Origin: Aptenodytes patagonicus
Lineage: Eukaryota > Chordata > Aves > Sphenisciformes > Spheniscidae
NCBI RefSeq assembly: GCF_965638725.1
Contig: NC_134952.1
Coordinates: 65,501,424-65,565,423, forward strand
Reading direction: 5' to 3'
DNA: 64,000 nt
Under the pieces are notes generated by a model. The model made no database searches, was not told the origin of the DNA, and saw only the letters and a program-made list of their open reading frames with translations. Below are positions 1 to 24,574 of the stretch, one piece after another. A program made the translations under genes and the position numbers. Within the stretch, counting starts at the first letter, position 1; each line of letters opens with the position of its first letter.

Positions 1-358
1 CAAAGATCCAGCTACCAGGAAAACATGGTGCAGCCTGGTACAGGGGATCAGTGACACAGCACTCTAACCACACAGGTAGAGAATGTGGGAGCTTCACAAT
101 GAACAAATATGCTGCGGCCCAGCCATTTCCCCACAGGGCGTGCAGTACAAAACCTCACCAGAAATCCCCTCAACTCAGAAGTTAAGATTACAGTAACCTA
201 TTCCTAGCACCTCTATAAATACTTCATAGGCATAACGCCTACATCTGAGAAATAATGGTTACAGGTATTTTCAGACTATTATCCCCAAACAGATGCAACT
301 GATAATGTAATTCCCTCTGTTGTCATTGTTCAGTTTCTCTAGGAAAAACTCCACCTAC
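1..358 (-). other. HNRNPD: HNRNPD intron after the RRM2 exon (runs off window)
   Basis: The next exon (expected to begin CEIKVAMSKEQ) is not present, so it lies beyond base 1. I see nothing else here. Confidence 0.8.
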
Positions 359-490
359 TTTACTAAGCCCAACATTGTGGTATTTCTTTTCCATTATTTT
401 CTTCACTGGTTCCTCCTCCTTGAAAGTAATGAAGCAAAATCCACGCCTCTTGTTAGTTTTGTTGTCCATGGGGAGCTCTATCGATTCAAC
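359..490 (-). CDS. HNRNPD: HNRNPD exon encoding RRM2 core
   Basis: Acceptor TTCTACCAG, donor AAA/GTAGGT. 132 bp. It encodes [20 protein letters not shown], then the helix [22 protein letters not shown]1 of RRM2 is intact. Confidence 0.95.
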
Positions 491-3400
491 CTGGTAGAAG
501 ACACGGATTTTTATCTTTTATCCTGCCATTCATGTCACTTAAAAATGTTTCTAACAGGTTGTATTTGTTAACCGAAATTATTTAGACTTGAATACGATAA
601 TGTGCGTCCTTTGTAGGGCTTTGCATCACTAGAAACCATCACCATCACAAATACTACCTTCACCAGAAATAGCATTCGTAATTGTGTAAAAGATTTTTTT
701 CCTCTAACTCATAGTTTCATTTGCCCGTTAAGGAACTCATACAAAATATGGCGCACAAAGAATATTTCAGTTGTGCTGGATAAATAGCTTCAGTTTGACT
801 TTCAGTTTTAACTCAGTTAAGACTGAAGTAACTAGGTGTTTCAAACCTTGAGCAGACCTAAACCTTCAAGTTTTGTATGAAAAAGATGTAGCTTTGTGCA
901 AGTGCATAGTTCTGTTCATCCACAACACTGCTAAAATTTTTTGTTAAACAGAACAAATTTTACACCTGACTACAAACACAGAGTAAGGTTCTCCTTACAT
1001 ATGGCACACGAAACTTCAGCCTAGGCAAACAGCGGTTAAAGTCTATAGTCCAGAATGAACTGTCCGTAAGGTAGTAAGATGGCAGGTATTTGACAACAGA
1101 ATTCCCTGACAACAGAGTTGTCATGACCTGATGCTGGCAACATCTGAGAACTAATAGGATAGCAGCAGCTGTACCAAGCTCATACAAGGCCAGCTTTTAA
1201 GGACTGCCGTGATATTTTGTTCATCTGCACCACCAAAAACTGGGGAGAGAGAGAGACAGAGACTACAGTTGCACAGAATTTAGGTAAACTATCTGAATCT
1301 GTGCCATAGCAGATCAGATGGGGTGGATGAAGAGCATCTCACCCAACTGACCAAAGCAGCATGCTCAAAAACATTGCCTCCCATGCCTGTCCCAGTCAAG
1401 ACTGTCAGACATCCCATGAATCAGTTCCTGACTGACTTATTCCAGCTCCTCCTTCCATTAACCCAGTTTACGCAACTCAAAGCCTGTAATTAATACCCTT
1501 ATTAAAATTCTGACTACTAAGACACATGGAGCTACACTGGCCAATAAACTTACAGTAGCGTCCACACAAGTTGCATTTGGGGGCTGCTTTTTATTACTGA
1601 ATTTGTGAAGACAGAACAAGTCCTACAAGTATAAGCAGTTTATTTCACCACATACCTCACCAAAACCTCCAAAATATTCCCTTATTTTCTCCTCAGGAGT
1701 GTCTGGAGATAAGCCCCCAACAAAAATCTTTTTAACGGGTTCTTTTGTTTTCATGGCTTTAGCTCTTTTTGGATCAATGACCTTTCCATTCAGCTTATGT
1801 TCTTTCTGGTCCATGACCTGTGGAAAATTAAAACACGATCTTACTCATGGTTCAAGCTAAACGTTTCACTGATGTTTCGAGCAAGGCCCAGTTATTTTAT
1901 ACTTAGTTTTTGTTAATGCTATTGCTTCAATTTCAATACTTTGATTACAGCAATAATTTGTTGCACAAAACTAAACAGTTACGTGATTTTGATCACTATC
2001 CACCGACATAGACAGTTCTGACAAAGCCTTTCAAGAGTCACCTGGTGCCATGTATCACCCAAGGGAGGTAAGAGTGTAACATTTCCCAGAAAGTATGCTA
2101 CAATCCCATCCTCAAACCTCATGAAGTAAAGAATCTGTACGTTAGATAACCAAAGGTCAGTGAAGATGAAAACTTTTCAGTGTGCTATGTCAACAGCATT
2201 TTAGAAAGGTTAACAGCTTATTTTTGCTTGGATAAAGCCCAAATCCATCAAAGCCACTGGCTCTACTCTAGGGGTTCACATTGCAGCTCTGGAATGCAAA
2301 GACTTGAAGTTCTTTGTAAATTACTGCTTTCACAGTAGTAGGCAGCAGACATTTATATACAGTATTTTTAAAGTACTTAAGTCCAGTGGCTCGCAGTACA
2401 CTCCCCTGTAAGTACCCAAAGCCATAGTTTGGGCATCACTGCTCGTCCTGGCCACTGCATCATGAGTAAGAGGTTCAGGAAAAAAGCATTTCAATAAGCA
2501 TCTTAAATATGTATCCCAGAATCATCTTTAACAGATCACAAACAAACACCTATGCATACAATCATTTTAGTGCTGTATGTTTGCTATCTAAAATTGAACA
2601 TGTTGTTTCATTACATTAATACTACCTTATCTACGCTCTCCGATTCTTTGAAGAGTACAAAGCCAAAGCCTCTCGATCGCCCAGTGATGGGATCTAACTT
2701 CAGAGTGCAGTCTACAACTTCACCAAATTTAGAGAAATAGTCCTTCAGATCTTTCTTTGTAGTGTCCCAGCTAAGGCCGCCGATAAACATTTTCCTGTTA
2801 AGACAAGATGATTAATCTGTTAATGTGTCTTACTCAAAATCCTGTACTGTCAACCTTTATGAGCTTAGTTACCTAATAAAAGGAATAGCAGAATTTTATC
2901 AGTGACACTACACACACAGGCTTGCGCTTTTTAAGAGCTTGCTTAAATGATCCTGGCTAGATTAGATAAAGACTTACATGTACACAAAAGTTTTGCAGCA
3001 TCTTCTGCTGCAGTTGCTTACTCTGCTATCCCAAGAAACTACAAAGAGTGACAAAAAGATATTTTACTACTTCCTTGCATCCCCACCACAGGCTTAATTC
3101 CATTTACTTATCTGCGGAGCCTCCACACAACTGCTGATGAAACAAACACAGGCAGAATAGATTTATAAGGCAGTGCAGTTAAACAGAAGCATTTATGTAC
3201 TAGTCTGGACTGGACATATGCCAATATTAGTAAACAAAAACAAATAAAGAAAGTTTAGTCAAGTCCCCTTCCCCAGAAAGCAGTAAAAAAGCAAAGTACT
3301 GGATGGTCAAAACTTATCTTTCCTCCCAAAAACATGATATAAACACCTGGCATAATCCAATACAATCATGGTAACATCTTCCCAATATACTACCTACAGT

Positions 3401-6400
3401 AGGTCCTACAGTAGTAGGACCAGTGTTGCTGGGCAAATGTGTACAGCAGGTAACTCTGATCATGACTTGTATTTTCAAAAGCACATTGGAAGCTTGGAAT
3501 CAAATCATGACCATCCCATCCCATTAGTAAGCCACAAAAAAAAAAAAACCCCAAGAAAAATCAAGAACTGCTGTCTCTCAAGAGGAAACACGTCATGATT
3601 TTATCAACTAAAAATCAAGCCAATACGCACACAAATGAAACATTCCTAGTTATTAGGCATAGGGCTTATGCACCCATTCAAAAGAGGATTTGATTTGAGA
3701 TGATGTCTTCTAATACTGATAAAGAAGATCTTACAGCGGGCTCAAAACAAAAAGTATGATCCATTATGATCTATAAAAACGCCTTCTACAAAGCTTTGTC
3801 CATTTTCACTGTACCAACTTATTCCACAGTCACACACACAGTTATCAGAAAACCTGGAAAACCACTGTAGCATGTTTCCACCTCCTCCACTTTGCACACA
3901 CATACAAATATTTCTGCCAATTGTGTACAATCACATTGTACTTCCACAAGTCAAACTCTTTAAAAATCAAAAGCTGCTCATGTGAGCTAACTCAGTTGAA
4001 TTGGCTGTGCTCTTACAGAATTAAGAAGAGCATTCAGCTTCTGACAAACATATCCAACCTCCATACAGATGAGGGGGTTCAGGAGCTTCAGATGTTTCTA
4101 TAAAAAGTCTTGATGTCTATAAACAGGAGCACCGATTCCCCATCCCTTTATCCACTTTTCCCATTAGTTCCAGATCTCTCTTCAACAAAGCACCAAAAGC
4201 CCTTTCTAGTGTGACATCTTATTGTCTTCAGGACCAATATGGAAAAAATGGTCCACACTGGTGGAGGCTCCACAGCAGCCTCATACCAGTACGGATAGTA
4301 ATTCAAAGGATGCTTTGTGTCCTTGTGTTCATCCATCATTAAGGTTCTTTTTTGTTTGTTTGTTTGCTTTGTGGGTTTTTTTTTAAGCAGCAAAACAGAA
4401 CACATACAGAGGATGCAGCATCATATTTCTGACACACAGGGGATAGTGATACTCTAGCAGTTACTATCAAACATACACTTGCTACCTGACATACAAAACA
4501 CCTGTTTTACAGTTATCAACAAACCATTAACATAAACATACAAACCCTGTTTTATAGTTATTAACAAAGAATCAACATTAACATACAAAACCCTGCTTTA
4601 TATCACTAAGCACATGACAGACCAAGAACACGAGTTTGAAACTGACAGCCCTCTGAAGGATTTTCTTCCCACCATGTAATAACTGCATCTGTGAGTCCAG
4701 TTACAGAGCGGCAAAACATGACTGCTTCAGCTTGCCACTACAGAAGTTGACAAACTACTGCTCCACTGCAAAACTGAGGTCAGATCAAGGCTACAACACA
4801 AACATGAGCACAACAAACAATTAAGGTACAATGTCACAGTGCTGTCAAAAGCTTGTAAAATACGTACATTTCCCAAACCACAGTTTGGCTGGTGTAAGCC
4901 ACATCAGCACATACAGTTTTCCAAAATAAGTTACCAGAAGTGTACTGGGAAAGCTTTCAAACTTCAGACTTAGCTAAACAGAGCATAAACATCACCACGA
5001 CTAGTGTCTTTGGCTTTCCTCCAACAGGCTAGTCAGGAAGTTGCCTGGCAGTTGCCAACACGTGGATTTCTCAAGTCCACAGTTCCCACCAAGGAGATCT
5101 GAGGGTACAAGGACCTGCGGACTGTTTTTTCCTGAAGACACTGTCTCTAATTCCTAATGCAAAGGAAACACCAATGTACCCGCATCCAGTGGCTACCAAG
5201 GATGTGCTGTTTTCCCTCTACTACCAAGAGAGCTGTCAAAACACTTTGTTTCCTGTACAGCATTACCCATAAGAACTGACAGGTCAAAAAACCGACTGAA
5301 CTAAACTACAAGTCAATGTATGCTGCATGTAATCACTGCCCAATGTCACTGCACCACTCAGTGACAACTTTTTCTAGGCTGTGTTGACTCAAAAGACAGG
5401 CTTCCTCATGAAAACCCTTTAATAGGTGTGTATTCAAGGGCAAAAAGTAAAAGAAATATGCAAACTGCAAAGGTACTTAAAGCCATTAAGAGCAGGTAAG
5501 AAGGGAGAAAAACATTCTAAGTTTTCACTAACCCTAGCAAAACACTCAAAAAAGGTTCCTGTTCTCTCTCCTTGCTCTCAGCAACATCCCAGGTTATTAC
5601 AGAAGCAGGAAGACACTCGGGAAGGTTTCACAGCAAGTCTCTACAGGACACAGTAGCTAGTGTTCCTTTATCCAGTTTGTTTTCTGCCTTGATCAAAAAC
5701 AGACCTGCAGCTTGAGTTTCTTATTGGCCTGACACGAGACAGCATCCAGCAGCAGCCTGTCCTGTAACTAGATTTATTATACGTGAATTTCACCCGCTAT
5801 ATGAAAGCGACACTGCCCCGTGCCAAGCATCAGGCAGAGACCCTTAGAAGATTAAAAGCTACCTTCATTCTTAAGCTATCACCTAAATCAACCTTCCTCA
5901 CAGCAAGTTTCATGAGAAGAGGAGGAATGGTTTAGCGCAGGAAGAAGTCAAGGTGCCTCATGCTTCTCACTGACACACAACTGACATACTAGTTATGTTT
6001 GCAACATAGGGCAACACTAAGTGATCGCAACCTGAGCATTCAGCTACACTGAGTTACAGCCCTTAACACATGCACTGCACATTAACTTTTAGAAAAGACA
6101 TCCTCAAAAAAAGAAGTTTGTAGTTTGGCACACATCACACCAGATGTACACCTCAGGACCAGTCACCACCAACTGCCGCGAGATTTGGGTTGACAGGGGC
6201 ATGAAACTTTCCCCACTTGACAGCAGCATTTGGAACTCCTGACAGCGCTGCTCCCGCTAATTTCGAAACCAACTCAGAGCACGGTATCACCGCCGACTCC
6301 CTGCAATGCCGAAGAGCTAACCAGTTACCGACCCGGCTGCACTTGCCAAGAGCACGCAAGGCCCCCGGGTCGCCTTTAGGTTTACAGCCTCCAGGTGAGC

Positions 6401-6977
6401 CGCCAGCTACCGCCCGAGCCGCTCCGCTCCGTGGGGGAGCAGCGGCCCGCCCCCCGCCGCCGCTGCTAGAGCGCGGGCCGGCTCGCCGCGGTCACTGTCG
6501 CGCCGCGGGGGCCTCTCCTTCGCTCCTCACGCCCCGGTGCTCCCGGCAAACAGGAAGGCGGAGGTGCCCGAGCGGCGCCGTCCGCACGAGCCCCGCCGGC
6601 GGCCCGCCCCCGCTGGCCCGTCCCGGTACGTGACGTCGCCGCGGCGCCAAGTAAACAAACAGGGCGCAAGCGGGGCCACGCCGGGCCAGGCCGAGCCAAG
6701 GGGAGTCAGACCCCGCCGCCCGCCCAGGCAGGACGCCGCCAAGAAGACAAAAGCCGCGGGGCGCCCGCGCCGCCCCCGCCGCTCACCCCTCGTCCTCCTC
6801 GTTCTTGCTGGCGTCGATCTTGGCTCCCTCCGACTCGATCCCGCCGCCGCCGCCGCCTCCCCCGTCGGCGCCCCCCGCCCCAGCCCCCGCCAGCCCCTCA
6901 GGCTGCTCCGCCGGCTCCGCCGAGCTGCCTCCGGCGCCCGCCGCCGCCGAGTCCATGGCGAACTGCTGCTCCGACAT
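359..6977 (-). CDS. HNRNPD: hnRNP D (AUF1), 5' part of gene, four coding exons (3' part off window)
   Basis: Nuclear-cytoplasmic RNA-binding protein that binds AU-rich elements and controls mRNA decay and splicing (family knowledge). Spliced coding exons, minus strand: 6977-6787, 2794-2626, 1817-1656, 490-359; 654 nt, 218 codons, open throughout. The protein starts [10 protein letters not shown], runs through a Gly/Ala-rich low-complexity region to [10 protein letters not shown], then RRM1 (RNP2 MFIGGL, RNP1 RGFGFVLF) and RRM2 (RNP2 IFVGGL, RNP1 RGFCFITF). The last visible exon ends at HNVGLSK with donor GTAGGT; the exons for the Gln/Gly/Tyr-rich tail lie left of base 1. The start was chosen because it matches the known MSEEQF N-terminus and because no upstream in-frame ATG exists before a stop. 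I did not find the 57-nt alternative exon known from mammals inside intron 1. HNRNPDL, its paralog, lies just upstream on the same strand. Identity is secure. Confidence 0.95.
491..1655 (-). other. HNRNPD: HNRNPD intron
   Basis: Intron between the two RRM2 exons. AT-rich, no supported gene, no recognised repeat. Confidence 0.8.
1656..1817 (-). CDS. HNRNPD: HNRNPD exon: RRM1 end, linker, RRM2 start
   Basis: Acceptor TTCCACAG, donor GAG/GTATGT. 162 bp, starts and ends in phase 0. It encodes [20 protein letters not shown], the linker, then [26 protein letters not shown]. Confidence 0.95.
1818..2625 (-). other. HNRNPD: HNRNPD intron
   Basis: Intron between the RRM1 exon and the linker exon. No supported internal feature. 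Confidence 0.8.
2626..2794 (-). CDS. HNRNPD: HNRNPD exon encoding RRM1
   Basis: Acceptor TTAACAG before GAAAATGTTTATC; donor AAG/GTAGTA. 169 bp. It encodes [16 protein letters not shown] through SESVDK, carrying both RNP motifs of RRM1. The length equals that of the matching HNRNPDL exon. Confidence 0.95.
3402..3421. repeat. Small perfect hairpin, 8-bp arms, 4-nt loop
   Basis: GGTCCTAC / AGTA / GTAGGACC within HNRNPD intron 1. Confidence 0.85.
4491..4602. repeat. Degenerate tandem repeat, about 46-bp unit, 2.4 copies
   Basis: The phrase ATACAAA(A)C..CCTG begins at 4491, 4538 and 4583, each time followed by a TTTTA-rich stretch; the first two copies continue into AGTTAT.AACAAA. Confidence 0.6.
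6787..6977 (-). CDS. HNRNPD: HNRNPD coding exon 1 (N-terminus)
   Basis: ATG at 6977-6975 in a CpG-rich 5' region; ends GAC GAG GG with donor GTGAGC. It encodes a Gly/Ala-rich segment including a run of about eight glycines, ending ASKNEEDEG. Confidence 0.93.
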
Positions 6978-7192
6978 GGCGCCGCCGCCGCTGCGGCTGA
7001 CCCGCGCCGGCCAGCCGGCGACCGCCCGCCGCCCCCGGCCCCGCTTCCGCTTCCCCGCCGAGGCCCCGGCCCCGCTCCCGGCCCCGGCGACAGCACAAGC
7101 GCACCGAGCCCTCCTCCTTTCGCTCGCTTTTTTTAATGGCGCCGCCACCGACCCAACCTAAAATGGCGGACGGAAGGAGCGCGGCGGGCGCG

Positions 7193-7202
7193 GTCACGTG
7201 AC
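7193..7202. promoter_or_regulatory. E-box palindrome GTCACGTGAC (USF/TFE-type site)
   Basis: Perfect 10-bp palindrome in the proximal HNRNPD promoter. The sequence equals the published CLEAR consensus bound by TFEB-family bHLH-Zip factors, and also fits USF1/2. Occupancy is inference. Confidence 0.55.
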
Positions 7203-7349
7203 ACCTCCTCCCGGGGAGACGGCGCGGGGGGTGCGCCGTCCCCGGAGCCGTTGGAGCCGTCGGTTGGTAACCGTTGCCTGTGAGCGCCGCGCCGCAACTC
7301 GGGCGGCCTGCCGCTAACCGCAACACTTTTGGGTGTTTCGTGTGGCCGC

Positions 7350-8904
7350 TGCGGAGCAGCTTTCCAAGCGGCAGCTGCCGGGCGCCTGCCCGACGCGACT
7401 CTCCGAGCTTTGCGGGGACTCGAGCCCGCAGGGCCGGCCTGCACTGAGCTCCTGGGCATCTCGCAACCTGTGGATGCTCTTGAAGAAACCTGTGGACGCC
7501 CCCTGGGGCATCCAGCGCCTGTAGGTACCGAAATGAAGCTTTTACCAAAAAAAAAAAACAAACCAAAAAACCGCTTTTAAATTTAAGACATAAATTGCTA
7601 CAGGATGAAATAAAACTTGACTCTTAGACAAGTGGGTTTTTGTATATTAACAAACAAGCGTAATAGCAAGGCCGTGTCCTAGTGGCAAAAGTAAAGCAGT
7701 GCTTGCAGCCACCCGGAGGCACTGCTGGCAAGGACAGCTTCTGCATTCAGCTGCACTCTTGGAAAAGTTGGGAGTACAAAGTCACATACCACTGTGATTT
7801 CTCCCAGCAGCCATGTGCTGTTTCTTTAGTTTGTAGCCAGCGATGAAACGAGTCTTCTCTCATCCAATCTAATGGCTAAGGTGACAAGAACCTCCCCAGA
7901 TCTAGCAACTGCTTAACCCATAGTAGTTATGGTATGCAGCTCTTCTGTATGACAGAAGGAAATAAAATACCCAGCTGCCTGAGAGACAAATAAAACACTG
8001 AAATTATGGTTTGGAAACTTTTAGAGAAACCTCTACCCAGACTACTCCCTTTAAAAGTTTGCAAGACCAGTTTCCCCTGTGAAATAGCTACTCACATCTC
8101 ACTTTACTCTAACAAGCAAGGTTTATTTTTGATGCATGACTAGATACTTGTGCTGAGAAAAAGAAAACTTAAGGCAGACTGCTGCAATCCTTTGGCCTGA
8201 GGCAGAATGTGTATGCTCACTTACCCATCCCAGCTGCTCTCCTATTTGGAAAACAACCTGCTGGTTAAAGCAGTTGCCCTTCTCTGGTAATCATTCATTC
8301 AGGCTTTTGTTATGTTGCTTGCTAATATACAAGATGGGAAACCTGTTTTCTGGTCCAGTTGAGTCCAGGACAGGATCTAACTTGAAGGAATAGATCCCAA
8401 CTTGTACAGAAATTACTTGCTGACCCAAAAGTTCAGGAACTTCTAATCTCCTGCTTGGAATTGGAATAGACAGGGAGCAATTGCTCTAGGGAAGTAATTA
8501 AATTCTAGCCTTGAGTGTTCTAGAACCTAAGTGCTTGAAAAACCTTGAAGGGCGATACAGATCTCACCCTCCAACCCCTCAAGCAGTGCTGAGCTAGCAG
8601 CATAAAAAACATGCTGCAGTAGTTCTAGATCCCTCCCTTGACATGTATGAAATTGGCAGTATTGTGCCACAGACCACCACTCCCTTTTCTGCAGCTGGCA
8701 GGAACCAACTCTGCCATCTTCCACAGCGATACTAAACTCAAGGCACTATGGTGCTCTTAAGACAGGTCAGGAAAAGGAGTGGATTGTGCTGACCTGTATA
8801 CACAATAACCTTGTCTTGAGCCATTTATGATCTCCAGAAAGGTACCTGCCCTTCTATAGAAGTATAGTTATAGCACTGTAAGCTAGCTGACAGCCAACAG
8901 CAAG
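7350..8904. other. Intergenic stretch between HNRNPD promoter and HNRNPDL 3' end
   Basis: About 1.5 kb with no supported gene, RNA or recognised repeat. Both flanking genes are on the minus strand, so this is a tandem head-to-tail gap. Confidence 0.7.
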
Positions 8905-9181
8905 ACTACACATTCACTTAAGTAAGCATTTATTAGAGAATCCTTTAAGATGAAATTATACAAATAAAGTTTGTATAAACACAAGTCCACATTGTGTCAT
9001 AACATGAATGGCAAAAAGAAAGTAAAAACCATAAAAGAAAACTAGTCAGCCGCTATGTACAGTTGGACACAGTTGTGTCATACACTAAAAGTCTTTTACA
9101 AAATAGTCATTTCCTCTCACGAAGACCACCCTCCATTCACTCACGATGCGCTGCAAGATGGCTTTGTTGCAGTATCTCTAC
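8905..9181 (-). other. HNRNPDL: HNRNPDL terminal 3' UTR exon (probable)
   Basis: A good acceptor (GATTTTTAG, exon from 9181) precedes GTAGAGATACTGCAAC, and a minus-strand AATAAA lies at 8934-8929. Human HNRNPDL likewise ends in a separate noncoding exon. The cleavage site, expected 10-30 nt past the signal, is not fixed. Confidence 0.65.
8929..8934 (-). terminator. HNRNPDL: Polyadenylation signal AATAAA for HNRNPDL
   Basis: Canonical hexamer on the minus strand (TTTATT on plus), at the expected distance past the UTR exon. Confidence 0.65.
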
Positions 9182-10353
9182 CTAAAAATCAAGACAAAAT
9201 GTATGTCAGATCTGTGCAAGTTACTACAAGAATCGTTAAAAGGTCCATTTTCATGAACTGCTTTAAGTCTTCTATATATTCCTTTCTTCACTGTTAAAGA
9301 TCATATGCATATTTATTAAGGTAACACAAGAGGTTTTGTTACCCATCATTAATTTATCTTCCCAAATATAGCCATTTAGCCCATTTAGGAAGCTGTTCCA
9401 GAACACACATCTGATTTAGACTATTAATCAGGCTCTGGATCAGTTATTTTTTTCTGCTGGAAACACTGCCAAAAGGGTTTCCAATTATTTATCCATCTAA
9501 ACGACTGCTGTGCAAACACAAGTTAGGTCGATTTAGTTCAAACAGTCCATGTGCATATGATCTTTAATGTTTTTCCAGATTTAAAAGTTCGTTTTGGTTT
9601 GCAGATTTCACTATTAGCTATAAAAAGAAAAAAAGCAAGCATTAAATCTTAAACAATGCACACTTAAAATGAGGTTCCACAATTGAAATACAACACTAAA
9701 CAGAAGACCAAATGATTAAGCTGTAAAGGCATTTATGTACTTTAACTCCTGTAAAAAACCATTTAAGTTAAGACACTTAATCTCCAAAAAGATTAAAAAA
9801 AGAAGCCAAAGTCTGAAGTTTTCCACTTTAATCTTTACGCTGGTACATGAAGTTGGAAGAGACCATACCACAGGACAGCGTTTTCTGGTGTATGCCTTGC
9901 GCTCTGCCTGCAACGTGCGACCCCAGAGATAGACGTGGTCAGGGTGACACACGGCCTGCAATGAAGTTCCCGCTGGCGGGTACAAACAAGGTATAATGTC
10001 AGAGTTAGAAGACAACATTCTTGTTTTCCTTAAGTTGTACCCATTTCAGTACTTTACCTGTTAATACTTCTAATAAGTTTAATTATTCCTCTAGACCACC
10101 TGGTACACAACGCAAAACAGAAAAACTCTTATGTTTTTCTGAAGTACTAAAGAAGATAAAGTCACATTTTTACAAAGTTAAAGATCTATAGACACTGTAG
10201 GCAAAGCTGGTTTTAAAAAAAAAGTATTTTTAAGTTAACAAAAGCTTAATTAAAGGAAAAGTCATGCTACGCAAGTTTTTACTCTTCATTTGTCTATTGA
10301 TCTTTAAATTAGATTAGACATACTTAGAGTGGACCTTGCACTCATGTACACAC
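9182..10353 (-). other. HNRNPDL: HNRNPDL 3' UTR intron region
   Basis: Between the last coding exon and the terminal UTR exon. Apart from the candidate alternative exon at about 9840-9955, no feature could be supported. Confidence 0.6.
9840..9955 (-). other. HNRNPDL: Candidate alternative 3' UTR exon of HNRNPDL
   Basis: The minus strand has an acceptor-like CTTCATTGCAG at 9956 and donor-like GTATGG (9868) and GTAAAG (9841) downstream. Mammalian HNRNPDL carries a highly conserved 3' UTR exon whose inclusion sends the mRNA to nonsense-mediated decay. That this stretch is its counterpart is inference; the limits are uncertain. Confidence 0.35.
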
Positions 10354-10380
10354 CTGTTTCCTCAAGTACTAGGTACTGCT

Positions 10381-13290
<2,910 letters not shown>

Positions 13291-13398
13291 GGCGGGGCGA
13301 GGGCGGCGGGGCTGCTCAGGCGAGCGGCGGAGACAGCAGAGACCTGCGCGAGGGAGAAAATGGCGGCGGAAGAGATCCGGGCACCGCCTGCGCCGCCC

Positions 13399-13405
13399 TT
13401 ATATA
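13399..13405 (-). promoter_or_regulatory. HNRNPDL: TATA box of HNRNPDL
   Basis: The minus strand reads GGCTATATAAGG. This predicts transcription starting about 30 bp downstream, near 13370, just ahead of a CCGCCATTTT (YY1-type) element at 13366-13357. The TAA of this box is also an in-frame stop relative to the HNRNPDL start codon. Confidence 0.75.
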
Positions 13406-13418
13406 GCCGCGCCGGCAG

Positions 13419-13423
13419 CCAAT
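13419..13423. promoter_or_regulatory. CCAAT box in the HNRNPDL/ENOPH1 divergent promoter
   Basis: GCCAATCAGC on the plus strand, 14 bp from the TATA box; an NF-Y type site, orientation-independent by known behaviour. Confidence 0.6.
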
Positions 13424-13989
13424 CAGCACCACCCTCTCGCCCGGCGCCGCAGCGCCCCTGGTGGCTTCCGGCGTGGCTGCAGCACCCGCCCGCCGCCGGG
13501 CGGCCGACCCCCTAGAGCCCCAGCCCGGCCGCTTCGGGTGCGGCGCCGGTACAGCCGTGCCCTGCCGCGGGGCCCGGAGTGCGGCGTGCAGCCGCCATCC
13601 CCGCCCGCCTCGCCCCTCCCCGTGCTTGGTGCTCCCCGCACCCTTCCCGCCGCGGGCCCTGGGGTGAGGGGGGGGTCGCTGCCCCGGGGTGCGGACGGGG
13701 ACCGGGGAACCGGGACAGGCGGGCTTCGGCGCCGAGGCTGGGGGAGGGTAACGTGCAACCCAGAAACCCCGTTCAGGAGGCGGCGGGGCGGGGCGGGCGC
13801 TCCGGGGGCGGGCACAGCCGGCACGGCACTCCCCGCCGCCGGAGTCCCGCCGTCGCCGCACTCACCTCCCGCGATCCGCGGCGGCACGGCACGGCCCCCC
13901 CGCGCAGCCGCAGCCGCAGGGCGGAGCGCCCGCCGCCGCCGCCGCCGCGCTCCCGCGGTGCGCACCGCGCCCCACGTGCCGCCGCCGCC

Positions 13990-24574
<10,585 letters not shown>

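Larger units (their letters stand above)
2795..6786 (-). other. HNRNPD: HNRNPD intron 1
   Basis: About 4 kb. It holds a short perfect hairpin (3402-3421), a degenerate tandem repeat (4491-4602) and, at its 5' end, CpG-island sequence with a CRE-like TGACGTCG (6631-6638). No other exon was recognised; the 57-nt alternative exon of mammalian HNRNPD would be expected here but I could not see it. Confidence 0.75.
6350..7350. promoter_or_regulatory. HNRNPD: CpG island, HNRNPD promoter and first exon
   Basis: Dense CpG, GC-rich on both sides of the HNRNPD start codon (6977). There is no TATA box. The 5' UTR probably begins near 7130-7170, where a YY1-type AAAATGGCGG lies (7160-7169). A perfect 10-bp E-box palindrome lies just upstream at 7193-7202. 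Exact TSS not determinable by eye. Confidence 0.8.

Noticed and set aside
6527-7148. Several overlapping 120-200-codon frames on both strands at the HNRNPD promoter
   Set aside because: CpG-island artefacts. The one in frame with HNRNPD begins at a GTG (7148-7146), not ATG, with a stop just before it; a non-AUG extension is possible but unsupported.
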